A program made the translations under genes and the position numbers. From contig JAHFIJ010000004.1 of NCBI GenBank assembly GCA_023246445.1, positions 1 to 53,981 of the forward strand: a DNA stretch of 53,981 nucleotides. Reading direction: 5' to 3'. The notes under the pieces were generated by a model, which saw only the letters and a list, made by a program, of their open reading frames with translations, was not told where the DNA came from and did not search any database. Position 1 is the first letter of the stretch. The number at the start of each line of letters is the position of its first letter. The DNA comes from Candidatus Woesearchaeota archaeon. Its GTDB lineage: Archaea > Nanobdellota > Nanobdellia > SCGC-AAA011-G17 > JACQNH01. Of the stretch, positions 32,180 through 40,814 are shown piece by piece.

Positions 32180-32230
32180 AAGAGTAATCAATAACAACAT
32201 ATTTAAACTATTTAAAGATTTCCTTATTCT

Positions 32231-32899
32231 ATGATTCATTATAAAAACATAATAATTATAGGAACTTCCCATATATCACCTGATTCAGTTAAAGAGGTTA
32301 ATAGTATTATTTCAAAAGAATTACCTGATTTAATTGCCTTGGAGCTGGATCCATTAAGATTTAAAACATTAGTCTCTAACATAAAACACAAGCTCAATTT
32401 ATTAGACATTTTTAAACTAGGTCTAAAAGGCTTTCTTATCAATTTAGTTGGTGCATGGGTAGAAAAGAAATTAGGTAAACTTGTCAACACAAAACCAGGA
32501 GATGAAATGAAAGAAGCAATAATCTTAGCTAAAATACATAAAATAAAGATTGCTTTAATAGACCAGGATATTAGAATAACCCTAAAAAAACTATCAAAAA
32601 GAATAACCTGGAAAGAAAAATTTAACTTATTAAAAGAAATCATTAAATCATTATTTAAAAGGGAAAAACTGTCATTTGATATATCTAAAGTTCCATCTGA
32701 AAGGGTTATTGGGGATTTAACAAAGAAATTAAAGAAAAGCTACCCTTCCATATACTTAACTTTGATAGAAGAAAGGAATTATATATTAGCAAAAAATTTA
32801 TATAACCTAATGTTTAATAATAAAAAGATAATTGCGATTATAGGCGCAGGTCACGAAAAAAGCGTTTTAGATATAATAAAAAAAGAGGAAGTTAAATGA
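32231..32899 (+). CDS. TraB/GumN family protein, 222 aa
   Basis: Begins with the family's GTSHISPDSVKEV motif, followed by the conserved acidic pair (IALELDPLRF, about residue 38) and a later GAGHEKSV near the C-terminus, the usual three TraB motifs. TraB proteins are Tiki/EreA-like putative metallohydrolases, with membrane-associated roles proposed. Overlaps the following M50 gene by 4 nt, so a joint function at the membrane, such as protease control, is plausible. Confidence 0.85.
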   Translation: MIHYKNIIIIGTSHISPDSVKEVNSIISKELPDLIALELDPLRFKTLVSNIKHKLNLLDIFKLGLKGFLINLVGAWVEKKLGKLVNTKPGDEMKEAIILAKIHKIKIALIDQDIRITLKKLSKRITWKEKFNLLKEIIKSLFKREKLSFDISKVPSERVIGDLTKKLKKSYPSIYLTLIEERNYILAKNLYNLMFNNKKIIAIIGAGHEKSVLDIIKKEEVK

Positions 32900-33642
32900 A
32901 AATAATCAATGCTGAAAATTTAAAAAAAATATTTTTGTTTGCTTTAATCCTGGCCATAATTTTTGGTTACAATGATAGATCAGAAAAATTTATTTTGTTT
33001 AATTGGTTGATAAACTTTCTTTTAATCTATTTAATCTGTTTAATATCTTCCTTTATACATGAATTAGGGCATTTATTCTCAGCTTACTTGCAGGGCTGTT
33101 CCTTAAATCTAAAACTAATATCACTAAAAAGATATCATCCTGCTACTTCATCTTACTTTAAAATACCATTAAAGCTTGGTGCTATTTTCCCCTTACTAAT
33201 TACTATATTTTCAAATGGGTTATTCTACTTCCCATCCATCAGCACTTACGATGTTAAAGAGGAAAAACACTTAAGACTAGGAAAAAAATTTCCAAGATTG
33301 TCTGAATGGGAACTGGCAAAAATATCAGTTGCGGGCCCTTTAGCTTCTATATTATTAGCAGTAATTTTTAAATTCTTTAATTTTTCTTTTATTTCAGTTT
33401 CACCAGTTATAATTAATCAATGGATTGCACTAATCAATATCCTGCCAATTCCATTATTTGACGGCTATAAAGTATTTATCTATTCCAGGCTTTTATTTTT
33501 TTCTTCAATTAGTTTCATAGTAATCTTGTCTTTTACCTTAAATATGTTAAACACTGCTCCAATTACTGCCTTGATTATATCAATAATATTCGCCTTAATC
33601 CTTCAATTTCTTTATATGTTAGCTCCAAATATTAAAAAATAA
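32896..33642 (+). CDS. M50-type intramembrane metalloprotease (site-2 protease family)
   Basis: Zinc motif HELGH in the helix FIHELGHLFSAY (about residue 56), the family's VAGPLASILLA segment (about 150), and the third ligand motif INILPIPLFDGYK (about 185). Around six membrane segments in 248 aa. Family members cut transmembrane proteins. Overlaps TraB gene by 4 nt. Confidence 0.85.
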   Translation: MKIINAENLKKIFLFALILAIIFGYNDRSEKFILFNWLINFLLIYLICLISSFIHELGHLFSAYLQGCSLNLKLISLKRYHPATSSYFKIPLKLGAIFPLLITIFSNGLFYFPSISTYDVKEEKHLRLGKKFPRLSEWELAKISVAGPLASILLAVIFKFFNFSFISVSPVIINQWIALINILPIPLFDGYKVFIYSRLLFFSSISFIVILSFTLNMLNTAPITALIISIIFALILQFLYMLAPNIKK

Positions 33643-33909
33643 TTAAACTAAAAAACTGAAAAATCCTTTTTGTAGTAACCACATAACAAATATCCAAATC
33701 CATATATCATGTAATCCATAAATCACTAAAAACATTATTATCGCAGTTATTATATCTATCCAGCTTGCAAATCCCTTAATAAAAATAATGCTTTTAATTA
33801 ACAAATAAATAGCAAAGATTACAGTTATCTCTTTAAAAAATCCAAAATAGCTCAAACCAAAAAAGATTCCGCTTAAAATATCCAGTAATCCTAAAATCCA
33901 CAATATCAT
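33643..33909 (-). CDS. Small polytopic membrane protein, 88 aa
   Basis: Three or four hydrophobic segments with almost no polar loops; residues 6-30 read GLLDILSGIFFGLSYFG, a pattern seen in short uncharacterised archaeal membrane proteins. Starts with ATG 3909-type position at the right end and is convergent with the M50 gene, their stops one base apart. No function assigned. Confidence 0.65.
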   Translation of the reverse strand: MILWILGLLDILSGIFFGLSYFGFFKEITVIFAIYLLIKSIIFIKGFASWIDIITAIIMFLVIYGLHDIWIWIFVMWLLQKGFFSFLV

Positions 33910-34001
33910 AAAGTTTATTTAAAGAAAGCCTTTTTAAAACTTGGTGGGTAGAGATTACTCACTGTCAAACAAGAAATATTCCTAAATTTAACTAATCTCA
34001 C

Positions 34002-34697
34002 TTAACTATATTCCAATCTACATTTACTACTACACCCATCACCATTGTTAGTATTGCCATCATCACATTTTTCTCCAAGTTGTAGTAACCCATCCCCACA
34101 TTTATCCAATTTACATTTAATATTACACCTATCATTATTCATAAGATTGCCATCATCACATTCTTCTCCTAATTCAGATTGTGTTATCCAATCCCCACAA
34201 TATTCCCTCACACAGATACTACTACACCCATCACCATTGTTAGTATTGCCATCATCACATTCTTCTACTTCATGTTGTATTGCTCCATCCCCACACTTAT
34301 TAAATTTAAATTTACAGTGTGTTGATGCTGTTTTCTTAGCTAAGCTCTCCAAGTTATCCCAACATATTCTTGCGGATTCCGGGCGTGGCTTACATTTTGT
34401 AAGTGCACTATAGGCCGCTTTTGGTGTTTTTTCACGAAGTGCATTCTTAAGGCAACCAGTTGTCTTTGTATCCCCCTTAGACCCACACGCTGAACTTACA
34501 AAACGCACATACATATCGTATAAAGTCTGATCATAACAAAATTGTATTATCTCTCCTTCATTATAATTCGGAATACCCTTATCCTTAACTGTTGCAAACC
34601 CTGTTAAATCTTCAATACCCTTATTCACTAAAATTACAGCTAAAACTACAATTATAAAACCTAAAAACAAATACTTTTCCACACCCTCTTTTTTCAT
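34002..34697 (-). CDS. Secreted protein with three DUF4215-type Cys-rich repeats, 231 aa
   Basis: N-terminal anchor (residues 9-27) followed by DLTGFATV, a start common to DPANN surface proteins. After a helical, Cys-bearing middle come three repeats of CGDG-x-Q-x-E-x-CDDGN-x2-NGDGC-x2-C type (about residues 136-168, 170-202, 200-231); the middle copy has NNDRC in place of NGDGC. Such repeats (Myxococcus Cys-rich repeat) are found in surface proteins and probably bind calcium. The outer two copies share 45 identical DNA bases, so they duplicated recently or are kept homogeneous. Confidence 0.82.
   Translation of the reverse strand: MKKEGVEKYLFLGFIIVVLAVILVNKGIEDLTGFATVKDKGIPNYNEGEIIQFCYDQTLYDMYVRFVSSACGSKGDTKTTGCLKNALREKTPKAAYSALTKCKPRPESARICWDNLESLAKKTASTHCKFKFNKCGDGAIQHEVEECDDGNTNNGDGCSSICVREYCGDWITQSELGEECDDGNLMNNDRCNIKCKLDKCGDGLLQLGEKCDDGNTNNGDGCSSKCRLEYS
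34025..34069. repeat. 45-bp direct repeat, copy 1
   Basis: Identical to 34217-34261; encodes the DDGN-x2-NGDGC part of the third Cys-rich repeat of the minus-strand gene. Confidence 0.85.
34217..34261. repeat. 45-bp direct repeat, copy 2
   Basis: Identical to 34025-34069; encodes the same part of the first Cys-rich repeat. Confidence 0.85.
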
Positions 34698-34758
34698 AAT
34701 TTACACCAAAGATTACTATAATAAATACCTATTTAAAGATTTCTTTATTTCTATAATT

Positions 34759-36270
34759 ATGTTTCAAATAAAAAACTTTCAACCGAGACCTTATCAGGTA
34801 AATATTTCAAATCAGGCTATTAATTTTAACACCTTAGTTGTCCTCCCAACAGGAACAGGTAAAACTAAAATAGCAATCTTAACAGCGATAAACAGACTAA
34901 ATAATATTCAAAATTCCAAAGTCTTAATTTGCGCTCCTACAAAACCACTAAGTTCTCAAATTCATAAAGAATTCATAGATTTCACAGATATCCCGGAGCA
35001 AAGAATTTCCTTATTAACAGGTTCTCTAAAACCAGATAAAAGAAAACAATTATGGGATTTATCTTTTGTTATAATAGCAACCCCCCAAACAATTTTAAAA
35101 GATATCCAAAACAACAAAATCTCATTAAATAATCTTTCATTATTAGTCTTAGATGAATGCCACAGGTCAAGAGACAATTACGCAACCACAATATTAGCAG
35201 ATAACCTAACAAAAACCCAGGTAGATTATAAGATCTTGGCATTAACCGCCTCACCAGGATCTTCAAAAGAAAGAATAGAGCAAATCTGCAAAAATCTTTT
35301 TATAGAAAAAATTGAAATTAGAACAGATGACGACGAGGATATAAAGGAATTTTTGCAAAAGAAAGATGTTCAATGGATTAATGTTCACTTGCCTTTGGAA
35401 TATAAAGAAATCCATAACATCTTAAACCAACTATATAAAGAAAAATTAAGTTCTTTGCATAACTTCGGATTAACAAAACCGATCTCAATCATAAACAAAA
35501 AAGATCTTTTATCACTCCAATTTGTATTAAGAAAACAAATTCCTCAAAATAAAGCGGCTTTCTGGGGCATCTCAATCCTGTCACAGTGCATAAAACTAAA
35601 CCACATGTTAGAACTTCTGGAAACGCAGGGTTTAATTCCATTAAAAACATTTATAGAAAAATTAAAAACAGAAACTACCAAATCCTCAAAAGCAATCTTA
35701 TCCTCAACAAAAATCCAAAAAATAGAAATAGACATAAACACCTTGCAGCTAAAAGGAGTAAAACACCCAAAAATATCTAAATTAAAAGAATTAATCAATG
35801 AAGAAATAGCTAAAGATAAAAACGCAAAGATTATTGTTTTCGCTAATTTCAGAGATACAGTAAAAGAAATAACAGACGAATTAAATATTTCAGATATTAA
35901 AGCAGAAAGGTTTGTAGGCCAGGCAAACAAGTCTTATAAGGGATTAAAGCAATCGGAGCAGGTAGAAATCCTAAGGAATTTTAACGAATCTAAATTCCAG
36001 GTATTAGTAGCCTCAAGCGTAGCCGAAGAAGGCATTGACATTTCAGAGGTCAGAGCAGTTATCTTCTTCGAAGCAGTTCCATCAGAGTTAAGAAGAGTTC
36101 AAAGAATGGGAAGAACAGCAAGAACTCAGCCAGGAAAAGTTATATTTTTATTAACTAAAGACACAAGAGATGAAGCATACTACTGGTCCGCTTTAAGAAA
36201 AGAAAGAAAAATGAAAACCACATTGTTATCAATCCAGAAAGAAATAGAAAAACAAGCTAAATTAAAATGA
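34759..36270 (+). CDS. Hef-type helicase (SF2, FANCM/XPF-like), stand-alone
   Basis: Superfamily 2 helicase acting on stalled forks. Motifs in order: Q-like RPYQ (12-15), Walker A LPTGTGKTKIA (about 30-40), motif II DECH (about 133-136), motif III TASPGS (about 160), an insert domain (200-330), and motifs V and VI (SVAEEGIDI, about 418; QRMGRTAR, about 450). At 503 aa it equals the helicase half of euryarchaeal Hef. The nuclease half is encoded by the next gene, overlapping by 4 nt. Confidence 0.9.
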   Translation: MFQIKNFQPRPYQVNISNQAINFNTLVVLPTGTGKTKIAILTAINRLNNIQNSKVLICAPTKPLSSQIHKEFIDFTDIPEQRISLLTGSLKPDKRKQLWDLSFVIIATPQTILKDIQNNKISLNNLSLLVLDECHRSRDNYATTILADNLTKTQVDYKILALTASPGSSKERIEQICKNLFIEKIEIRTDDDEDIKEFLQKKDVQWINVHLPLEYKEIHNILNQLYKEKLSSLHNFGLTKPISIINKKDLLSLQFVLRKQIPQNKAAFWGISILSQCIKLNHMLELLETQGLIPLKTFIEKLKTETTKSSKAILSSTKIQKIEIDINTLQLKGVKHPKISKLKELINEEIAKDKNAKIIVFANFRDTVKEITDELNISDIKAERFVGQANKSYKGLKQSEQVEILRNFNESKFQVLVASSVAEEGIDISEVRAVIFFEAVPSELRRVQRMGRTARTQPGKVIFLLTKDTRDEAYYWSALRKERKMKTTLLSIQKEIEKQAKLK

Positions 36271-36923
36271 TAATCCTAGACCAAAGAGAAAGAAATTCAG
36301 GGATAGAAAAGGAATTAGCTAAAAGAAGCATGGACTTTGAAATAAAAAATTTAATATCTGCAGATTATATTCTTCAAACTTCAACTAATGATTCAAAACA
36401 GGTTACTATTGGAATTGAAAGAAAAACAAAATCAGATTTTCTAAATTCAATAATTGATAAGAGATTATTCCAGCAATTATTGGCCTTGAAAGAAAACTTT
36501 AAATTTTCTCTTTTGATATTGGAAGGAAAAGAAAATATTTTTTCATTAAGGAATATCCACCCAAATGCAATTAGAGGTGCCTTGCTATCCATAGTTCTAG
36601 ACTATAACATCCCGATTATAGAAACAAGAAATATCTCAGACACGGCAGCTTTTTTAGAAACTCTATCAAAAAGGCTTGAACATCCAATAAAAAATATTTC
36701 CTTGCAGCAAAAAAGAAAAGATTTATCATTAAAAGAGCAGCAGGAATTTTTCATTTCTTCATTGCCCTATATCGGCCCAAAAACATCCAAAGAAATACTA
36801 AAAAACTTTAAAACCATTAAATCCTTGATAAACGCAACAGAAAAGGAATTAATAGAAGTAGACAAGATTGGAAAAAAGAAGGCTAAGGAATTAATGAAAC
36901 TATTTAATGAAGAATATAAATAA
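36267..36923 (+). CDS. XPF/ERCC4-type structure-specific nuclease (Hef nuclease half)
   Basis: Starts MIILDQRERNSGIEKEL, then the catalytic motif IGIERKTKSDFLNSI (ERKxxxD, about residues 48-56), and ends with a tandem helix-hairpin-helix domain (LPYIGPKTSKEIL and DKIGKKKAKELM, about 165-213). It cuts branched DNA such as flaps and forks. The start overlaps the helicase stop by 4 nt, so the two are co-translated and probably work together, as the fused protein does elsewhere. Confidence 0.92.
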   Translation: MIILDQRERNSGIEKELAKRSMDFEIKNLISADYILQTSTNDSKQVTIGIERKTKSDFLNSIIDKRLFQQLLALKENFKFSLLILEGKENIFSLRNIHPNAIRGALLSIVLDYNIPIIETRNISDTAAFLETLSKRLEHPIKNISLQQKRKDLSLKEQQEFFISSLPYIGPKTSKEILKNFKTIKSLINATEKELIEVDKIGKKKAKELMKLFNEEYK

Positions 36924-36924
36924 A

Positions 36925-37239
36925 TTATTCTGTCCCACATCCACCAATGCATTCAGTATATAACTTATTGCAAATTTTTGTTTTCTTATTTGCTTGATTA
37001 TCACAATTTAGTCTTTTCAATATCTGCCACCATTCTAAATCTCCACTGCAAAGATCATTTTCAGCATTCACAAAACCAACACATTTATCATGTGCACTAG
37101 AGCATCTTATTCTGCAGTCATATCTTTCATCTAAAGGATCAGATACTACAACATCACCATTGTAATGATAATCAACAAATTGCATAAGGATAAATACAAA
37201 AGCAGCAAGCAAAACACCAAAGAAAATATATTTTGACAT
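36925..37239 (-). CDS. Anchored Cys-rich secreted protein, 104 aa
   Basis: One N-terminal membrane segment (residues 4-22), then an acidic stretch and a short domain with eight cysteines, including CRIRC, CIGGC and single cysteines between them. The Cx3C spacing recalls the Cys-rich part of the pilin-like protein at 3329-4621. Not a named family. Convergent with the nuclease gene, with stops 1 nt apart. Confidence 0.65.
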   Translation of the reverse strand: MSKYIFFGVLLAAFVFILMQFVDYHYNGDVVVSDPLDERYDCRIRCSSAHDKCVGFVNAENDLCSGDLEWWQILKRLNCDNQANKKTKICNKLYTECIGGCGTE

Positions 37240-37318
37240 ACCTCCTTAATGATTTTACATTTTAAATAATTTTTGGTATTCAATTTGCCTTGTAATCCCA
37301 CGTAATTAGGCCTCATTT

Positions 37319-37852
37319 TTAATTTGCCTTAAACTCCCTAATTAGTCTATATTTCGGTCCATCTTTGCTCAATTGGCTTTCAAATAAATAAAAAGCATTA
37401 ACATTAATTTTCATCTCCTCTACCTTAAATCTTTTTATAATCTCTAAAAATTTATTTTTATCTTTTAAGGATTTTATTCTTCCTATTGTAATATGTGTGC
37501 TAAAACTTTCATCCGTCTCAAACATCTCTTTTAATTCACTTTCAATCTTAAACTGTAATTCTAAAACATCATTTACAGGTGAAACATCAGCGAATAATAC
37601 TCTCGGTCTTGATAAGTCAAAAACACCCAAACATTTCAAACTAAATTCAAAGGCATTAAATTTAACATTATTTAATAATCCAGCTACTTTCTCAGTATCT
37701 TCAACATAACCCAAGAATTTTAAAGTTAAATGTAAATTCTTTTTAGCAACCCACTTAATTTTTGCATCCAACTCTAGTTCCTTTGATAAATTAAACAAAT
37801 AATCCTTAACCTCCTCATTCATTTCTATTGCAGCAAATAATCTGTGTTTCAT
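37319..37852 (-). CDS. thpR: RNA 2',3'-cyclic phosphodiesterase (2'-5' RNA ligase, ThpR)
   Basis: Two HxT motifs of the 2H phosphoesterase superfamily: LHLTLKFLG (about residues 41-49) and THITIGRI (about 121-128). Length 177 aa is typical. It opens 2',3'-cyclic phosphates and may act in tRNA intron processing, which is notable since the window contains a spliced tRNA; this connection is inference. The start overlaps the stop of the arginase-family gene by 4 nt. Confidence 0.88.
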   Translation of the reverse strand: MKHRLFAAIEMNEEVKDYLFNLSKELELDAKIKWVAKKNLHLTLKFLGYVEDTEKVAGLLNNVKFNAFEFSLKCLGVFDLSRPRVLFADVSPVNDVLELQFKIESELKEMFETDESFSTHITIGRIKSLKDKNKFLEIIKRFKVEEMKINVNAFYLFESQLSKDGPKYRLIREFKAN

Positions 37853-38562
37853 TTAAAATCCCCTTTTAGAAATATTTTAATGATTTCAACTGCTAATTTA
37901 ACAGTTTTATTTTCAATATCTAACTTAGGATTAACTTCCACTAAATCTACTCTTTTAATATTTTTAAATCTGCTTAACTCTTTAATAATTTTTAGAAATA
38001 ATTCTTTTCTTATTCCTTTTTTAACTTTACAACCGGTTCCAGGAGCATCTCGAGCATCAACAACATCAATATCTAAACTTAAATAAACATTCTTAAATCT
38101 ATTCACAAAATTAATTATTTCTAAATTATTCAATAAATCCTCACATTTAATAATTTCCATATTCTTCAAAAATTCAACCTCAGTTTTATCTACATCTCTA
38201 ACCCCTATTAACAAAACATTTTCTTTCTTAATAATTTTTTCTTGAATTAATTTTCTAAGCCAGTCTTCATGAGTTGCTGTTTTAAATGGCTCACAGCAGT
38301 CAGCATGTGCGTCAAATATTATTAAGCCAAAAGTTTTATGTTTTCTTTTAAATCCTTTTACTAAAGAGTAGCTTATGCTATGATCCCCACCAATAAATAC
38401 TTTGCCTTTTAAATCTTCAATTTGTTCTAAAGACTTATCACAATTAAAATTATTAATTTTAGGAAACTCAATCTTTAATTTCTTGCCAATTTCAACACAT
38501 CCTTCACTACATCCTTTATTCCTGTTTAAACATCCGCCTTCATATTTAACACCTACAATCAT
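37849..38562 (-). CDS. Arginase/agmatinase family ureohydrolase
   Basis: Binuclear manganese motifs: GGDHSIS (about residue 58), DAHADC (about 84-89), and SLDIDVVDA (about 158-166). The family normally has Asp-Pro in the last motif (DxDxxDP); here it is Asp-Ala-Arg, but the metal ligands are intact. Shorter (237 aa) than most agmatinases. Could act on agmatine (polyamine route) or a related guanidino compound. Confidence 0.82.
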   Translation of the reverse strand: MIVGVKYEGGCLNRNKGCSEGCVEIGKKLKIEFPKINNFNCDKSLEQIEDLKGKVFIGGDHSISYSLVKGFKRKHKTFGLIIFDAHADCCEPFKTATHEDWLRKLIQEKIIKKENVLLIGVRDVDKTEVEFLKNMEIIKCEDLLNNLEIINFVNRFKNVYLSLDIDVVDARDAPGTGCKVKKGIRKELFLKIIKELSRFKNIKRVDLVEVNPKLDIENKTVKLAVEIIKIFLKGDFK

Positions 38563-38611
38563 CAGGATTACAATTTAGAAGAATTTTTAAATTTACCTGA
38601 TACTCATATCA

Positions 38612-38956
38612 ATGCAAGACAAACATCTTTTCTTAATTGCTTTAATCTTATCAGTTATAGGCTTATTATTTTTACTATTTATACCATTAAATGAATCAAA
38701 ACTAATAACAATAAAAGAAATAAACAAATTACCCTTAGATTCAAATGTAAAAATCCGTGGCGTAATTAATAATATCTACAAAACAGACAAAATTCTAACA
38801 TTTAATTTAACAGACCCTACAGACACAATTAAAATAACTTTGTTCAACCCAAAAGATATAAATTTAAATAAAAATTCTAATATAGAAGTTTCAGGCATAG
38901 TAAAAACTTACAATAACAACCTAGAAATTCACGCCAATACCATCAAAAAGCTTTAA
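38612..38956 (+). CDS. Membrane-anchored OB-fold protein, 114 aa
   Basis: One N-terminal membrane segment (residues 6-24), then an OB-fold-like domain (NVKIRGVINNIYKTDKILTF and IEVSGIVKTYNNNLEIH), similar to the DUF4539/tRNA-anti-like small nucleic acid-binding folds. Its function is unknown; it could bind nucleic acid or oligosaccharide at the membrane. Divergent from the arginase gene. Confidence 0.68.
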   Translation: MQDKHLFLIALILSVIGLLFLLFIPLNESKLITIKEINKLPLDSNVKIRGVINNIYKTDKILTFNLTDPTDTIKITLFNPKDINLNKNSNIEVSGIVKTYNNNLEIHANTIKKL

Positions 38957-39052
38957 AATTTCTGAAAACTTTAATAAGATTTACAATTCCAACCTTAATA
39001 TTTATAATTATTTAATGACAGATTATTTATCTATCTTAATTAATTTAATTTA

Positions 39053-40240
39053 ATGATAGAAAAATTAATATCTTTATTTTTAGGTATTTTAGCTGGTTTA
39101 ATTACTGGAATCTTGCCATCTTTGCATGTAAACTTAGCCACTTTAATTTCAATAGAGTTATTCCAGGATATCACTTCAATAGACTTATTTATATATATAA
39201 TTGCATTATCTGTTTCGAGTGCTTTTTTCAACACAATACCATTAACATTTTTCTCTATTCCAGACTCACCAGAAACTTTAATATCTTTTAATCCCTTAAT
39301 AAAATTCTTTTCAAAAGGCAAATCCTACGAAGCCTTTTTACTAACTATTATTGGTTCTTTATCATCAACACTCCTATTAATCCTAGTATCCCCCTTATTA
39401 ATCTTAATTTATCCAATTATATTTAAATTCATTAAGCCTTCTACATCACTTCTTTTAATAGGAATCTCTATCTTTATGATAAAAAAAGAAAATAATTCTA
39501 AGTTATGGGCTATAATTACTTTTTTACTTTCAGGCATCTTAGGAATCTTAACTCTAACAAACCAAAACCTAAAAGAGCCATTATTACCATTATTGTCCGG
39601 CTTATTTGCTATTCCCTCTATTTTAATTAATATGAAAAACAAAACAAATAAAGTTAACCAACAAATTACTCAACCAAATATAACAAAATTTAATATTCTA
39701 AAAACAGTCCCCCTATCATTATTAATCTCTTTTTTCTCAACATTTTTGCCAGCCATTGGTCCCTCACAATCAGCAGTCTTAATCTCAGCAATAACTAAAT
39801 TTTCCCCGCAGGAATCTCTGATCTTAACTGGCTCATTAACTACTTTTAACATGTTGCTTTCAATAATCTCTTTATATTCAATTCACAAAGCAAGGAATGG
39901 TTCTATTGAATCCTTAAATAAAATTTCAGATAAGTTTACTTTTGAAAATTTAATTACTGCTTTAATAGTTACTTTAATAGTTTCCTCAATCACAACTTTA
40001 ATTGCGATTTTATTAGCAAAGAAATTTATTAAATATTCAGACAAAATAAAAATAGAAAAGTTAAATATTTTCTTTTTAATCTTCACTTTTTTATTAATCT
40101 TTATCTTCTCAAATTTCAGTGGTTTATTAATCTCAATAATAGCCACTTCAATAGGATTTATACCTATTTTAAAAGGAATAAACAGAAATCATTTAATGGC
40201 CTGCATAATCCTTCCTGTAATCTTTTACACTTTAAACTAA
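39053..40240 (+). CDS. DUF112/TctA-like membrane protein
   Basis: A polytopic membrane protein with about eleven hydrophobic segments in two similar halves. The first half begins GILAGLITGILPSLHVNLA, the second KTVPLSLLISFFSTFLPAIGPSQSA; these GxLPGLHxN- and PGxGPS-type loops mark the archaeal DUF112/TctA family of putative organic-acid transporters. At 395 aa it is a single-component relative lacking the periplasmic partner. Overlaps the 3' end of the opposite VIT1 gene by 9 nt. Confidence 0.8.
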   Translation: MIEKLISLFLGILAGLITGILPSLHVNLATLISIELFQDITSIDLFIYIIALSVSSAFFNTIPLTFFSIPDSPETLISFNPLIKFFSKGKSYEAFLLTIIGSLSSTLLLILVSPLLILIYPIIFKFIKPSTSLLLIGISIFMIKKENNSKLWAIITFLLSGILGILTLTNQNLKEPLLPLLSGLFAIPSILINMKNKTNKVNQQITQPNITKFNILKTVPLSLLISFFSTFLPAIGPSQSAVLISAITKFSPQESLILTGSLTTFNMLLSIISLYSIHKARNGSIESLNKISDKFTFENLITALIVTLIVSSITTLIAILLAKKFIKYSDKIKIEKLNIFFLIFTFLLIFIFSNFSGLLISIIATSIGFIPILKGINRNHLMACIILPVIFYTLN

Positions 40241-40771
40241 CCGCAACAAATTACCAGCTATATAGCCTAACAAAGCAGCACCTGCACCGAATAATAAAAT
40301 CCTAAAGCCGGATCTTATCCAGTTCTTTGAATTAGATAATCTTCCAGTTAATACTCCTGCACTAAATAAAACCACTAAACTTAATATCAAAGAAGTAATA
40401 ATTGCCTCATTTAACTTTAAATTTAAAATTGGTAAAAATGGGATTATTGGAATTACACCGCCGATCAAAGTGGCTATAAAAACTGTGATCATATCAAAAA
40501 TAAGAGTAAACTTTAAACTATTATTTTTTCTTTTGTTCTTTAAATATTCCTCTAGAACTTTGCCGCTTGTATAAGCTACAGCACCCATAGAGAATGCTTC
40601 AGCAACAGCACTTGAAAAGCCGGCAATTAAAACAAATTTTACATTAGCAGTCGCAACAGCAACCCCTAAGATTACACCTATTATGTCTACAACACCATCT
40701 TGCCCACCCAAGATTAAATCTCTTAAAGCGATGCCTTCATACTTTCTAACTTCTTTACTAAAACCCTTCAT
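40232..40771 (-). CDS. VIT1/CCC1 family transporter
   Basis: Four to five membrane segments. The N-terminal part reads ALRDLILGGQDGVVDIIGVILG, the conserved GxxDGxV start of VIT1/CCC1 iron and manganese transporters, and helix two has AGFSSAVAEAFSMGAVAYTS with the conserved Ser/Ala/Met-Gly residues. Metal-binding cytoplasmic loop is short. Probably exports or stores Fe2+ or Mn2+. Confidence 0.82.
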   Translation of the reverse strand: MKGFSKEVRKYEGIALRDLILGGQDGVVDIIGVILGVAVATANVKFVLIAGFSSAVAEAFSMGAVAYTSGKVLEEYLKNKRKNNSLKFTLIFDMITVFIATLIGGVIPIIPFLPILNLKLNEAIITSLILSLVVLFSAGVLTGRLSNSKNWIRSGFRILLFGAGAALLGYIAGNLLRLV

Positions 40772-40814
40772 GACAATTTAAAGGAAAACTTAATTTATAT
40801 TTGTTTCTAAATAT

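Noticed and set aside
36374-36592. Minus-strand frame within the nuclease gene
   Set aside because: Opposite a gene with intact ERKxxxD motif; no start signal of its own.
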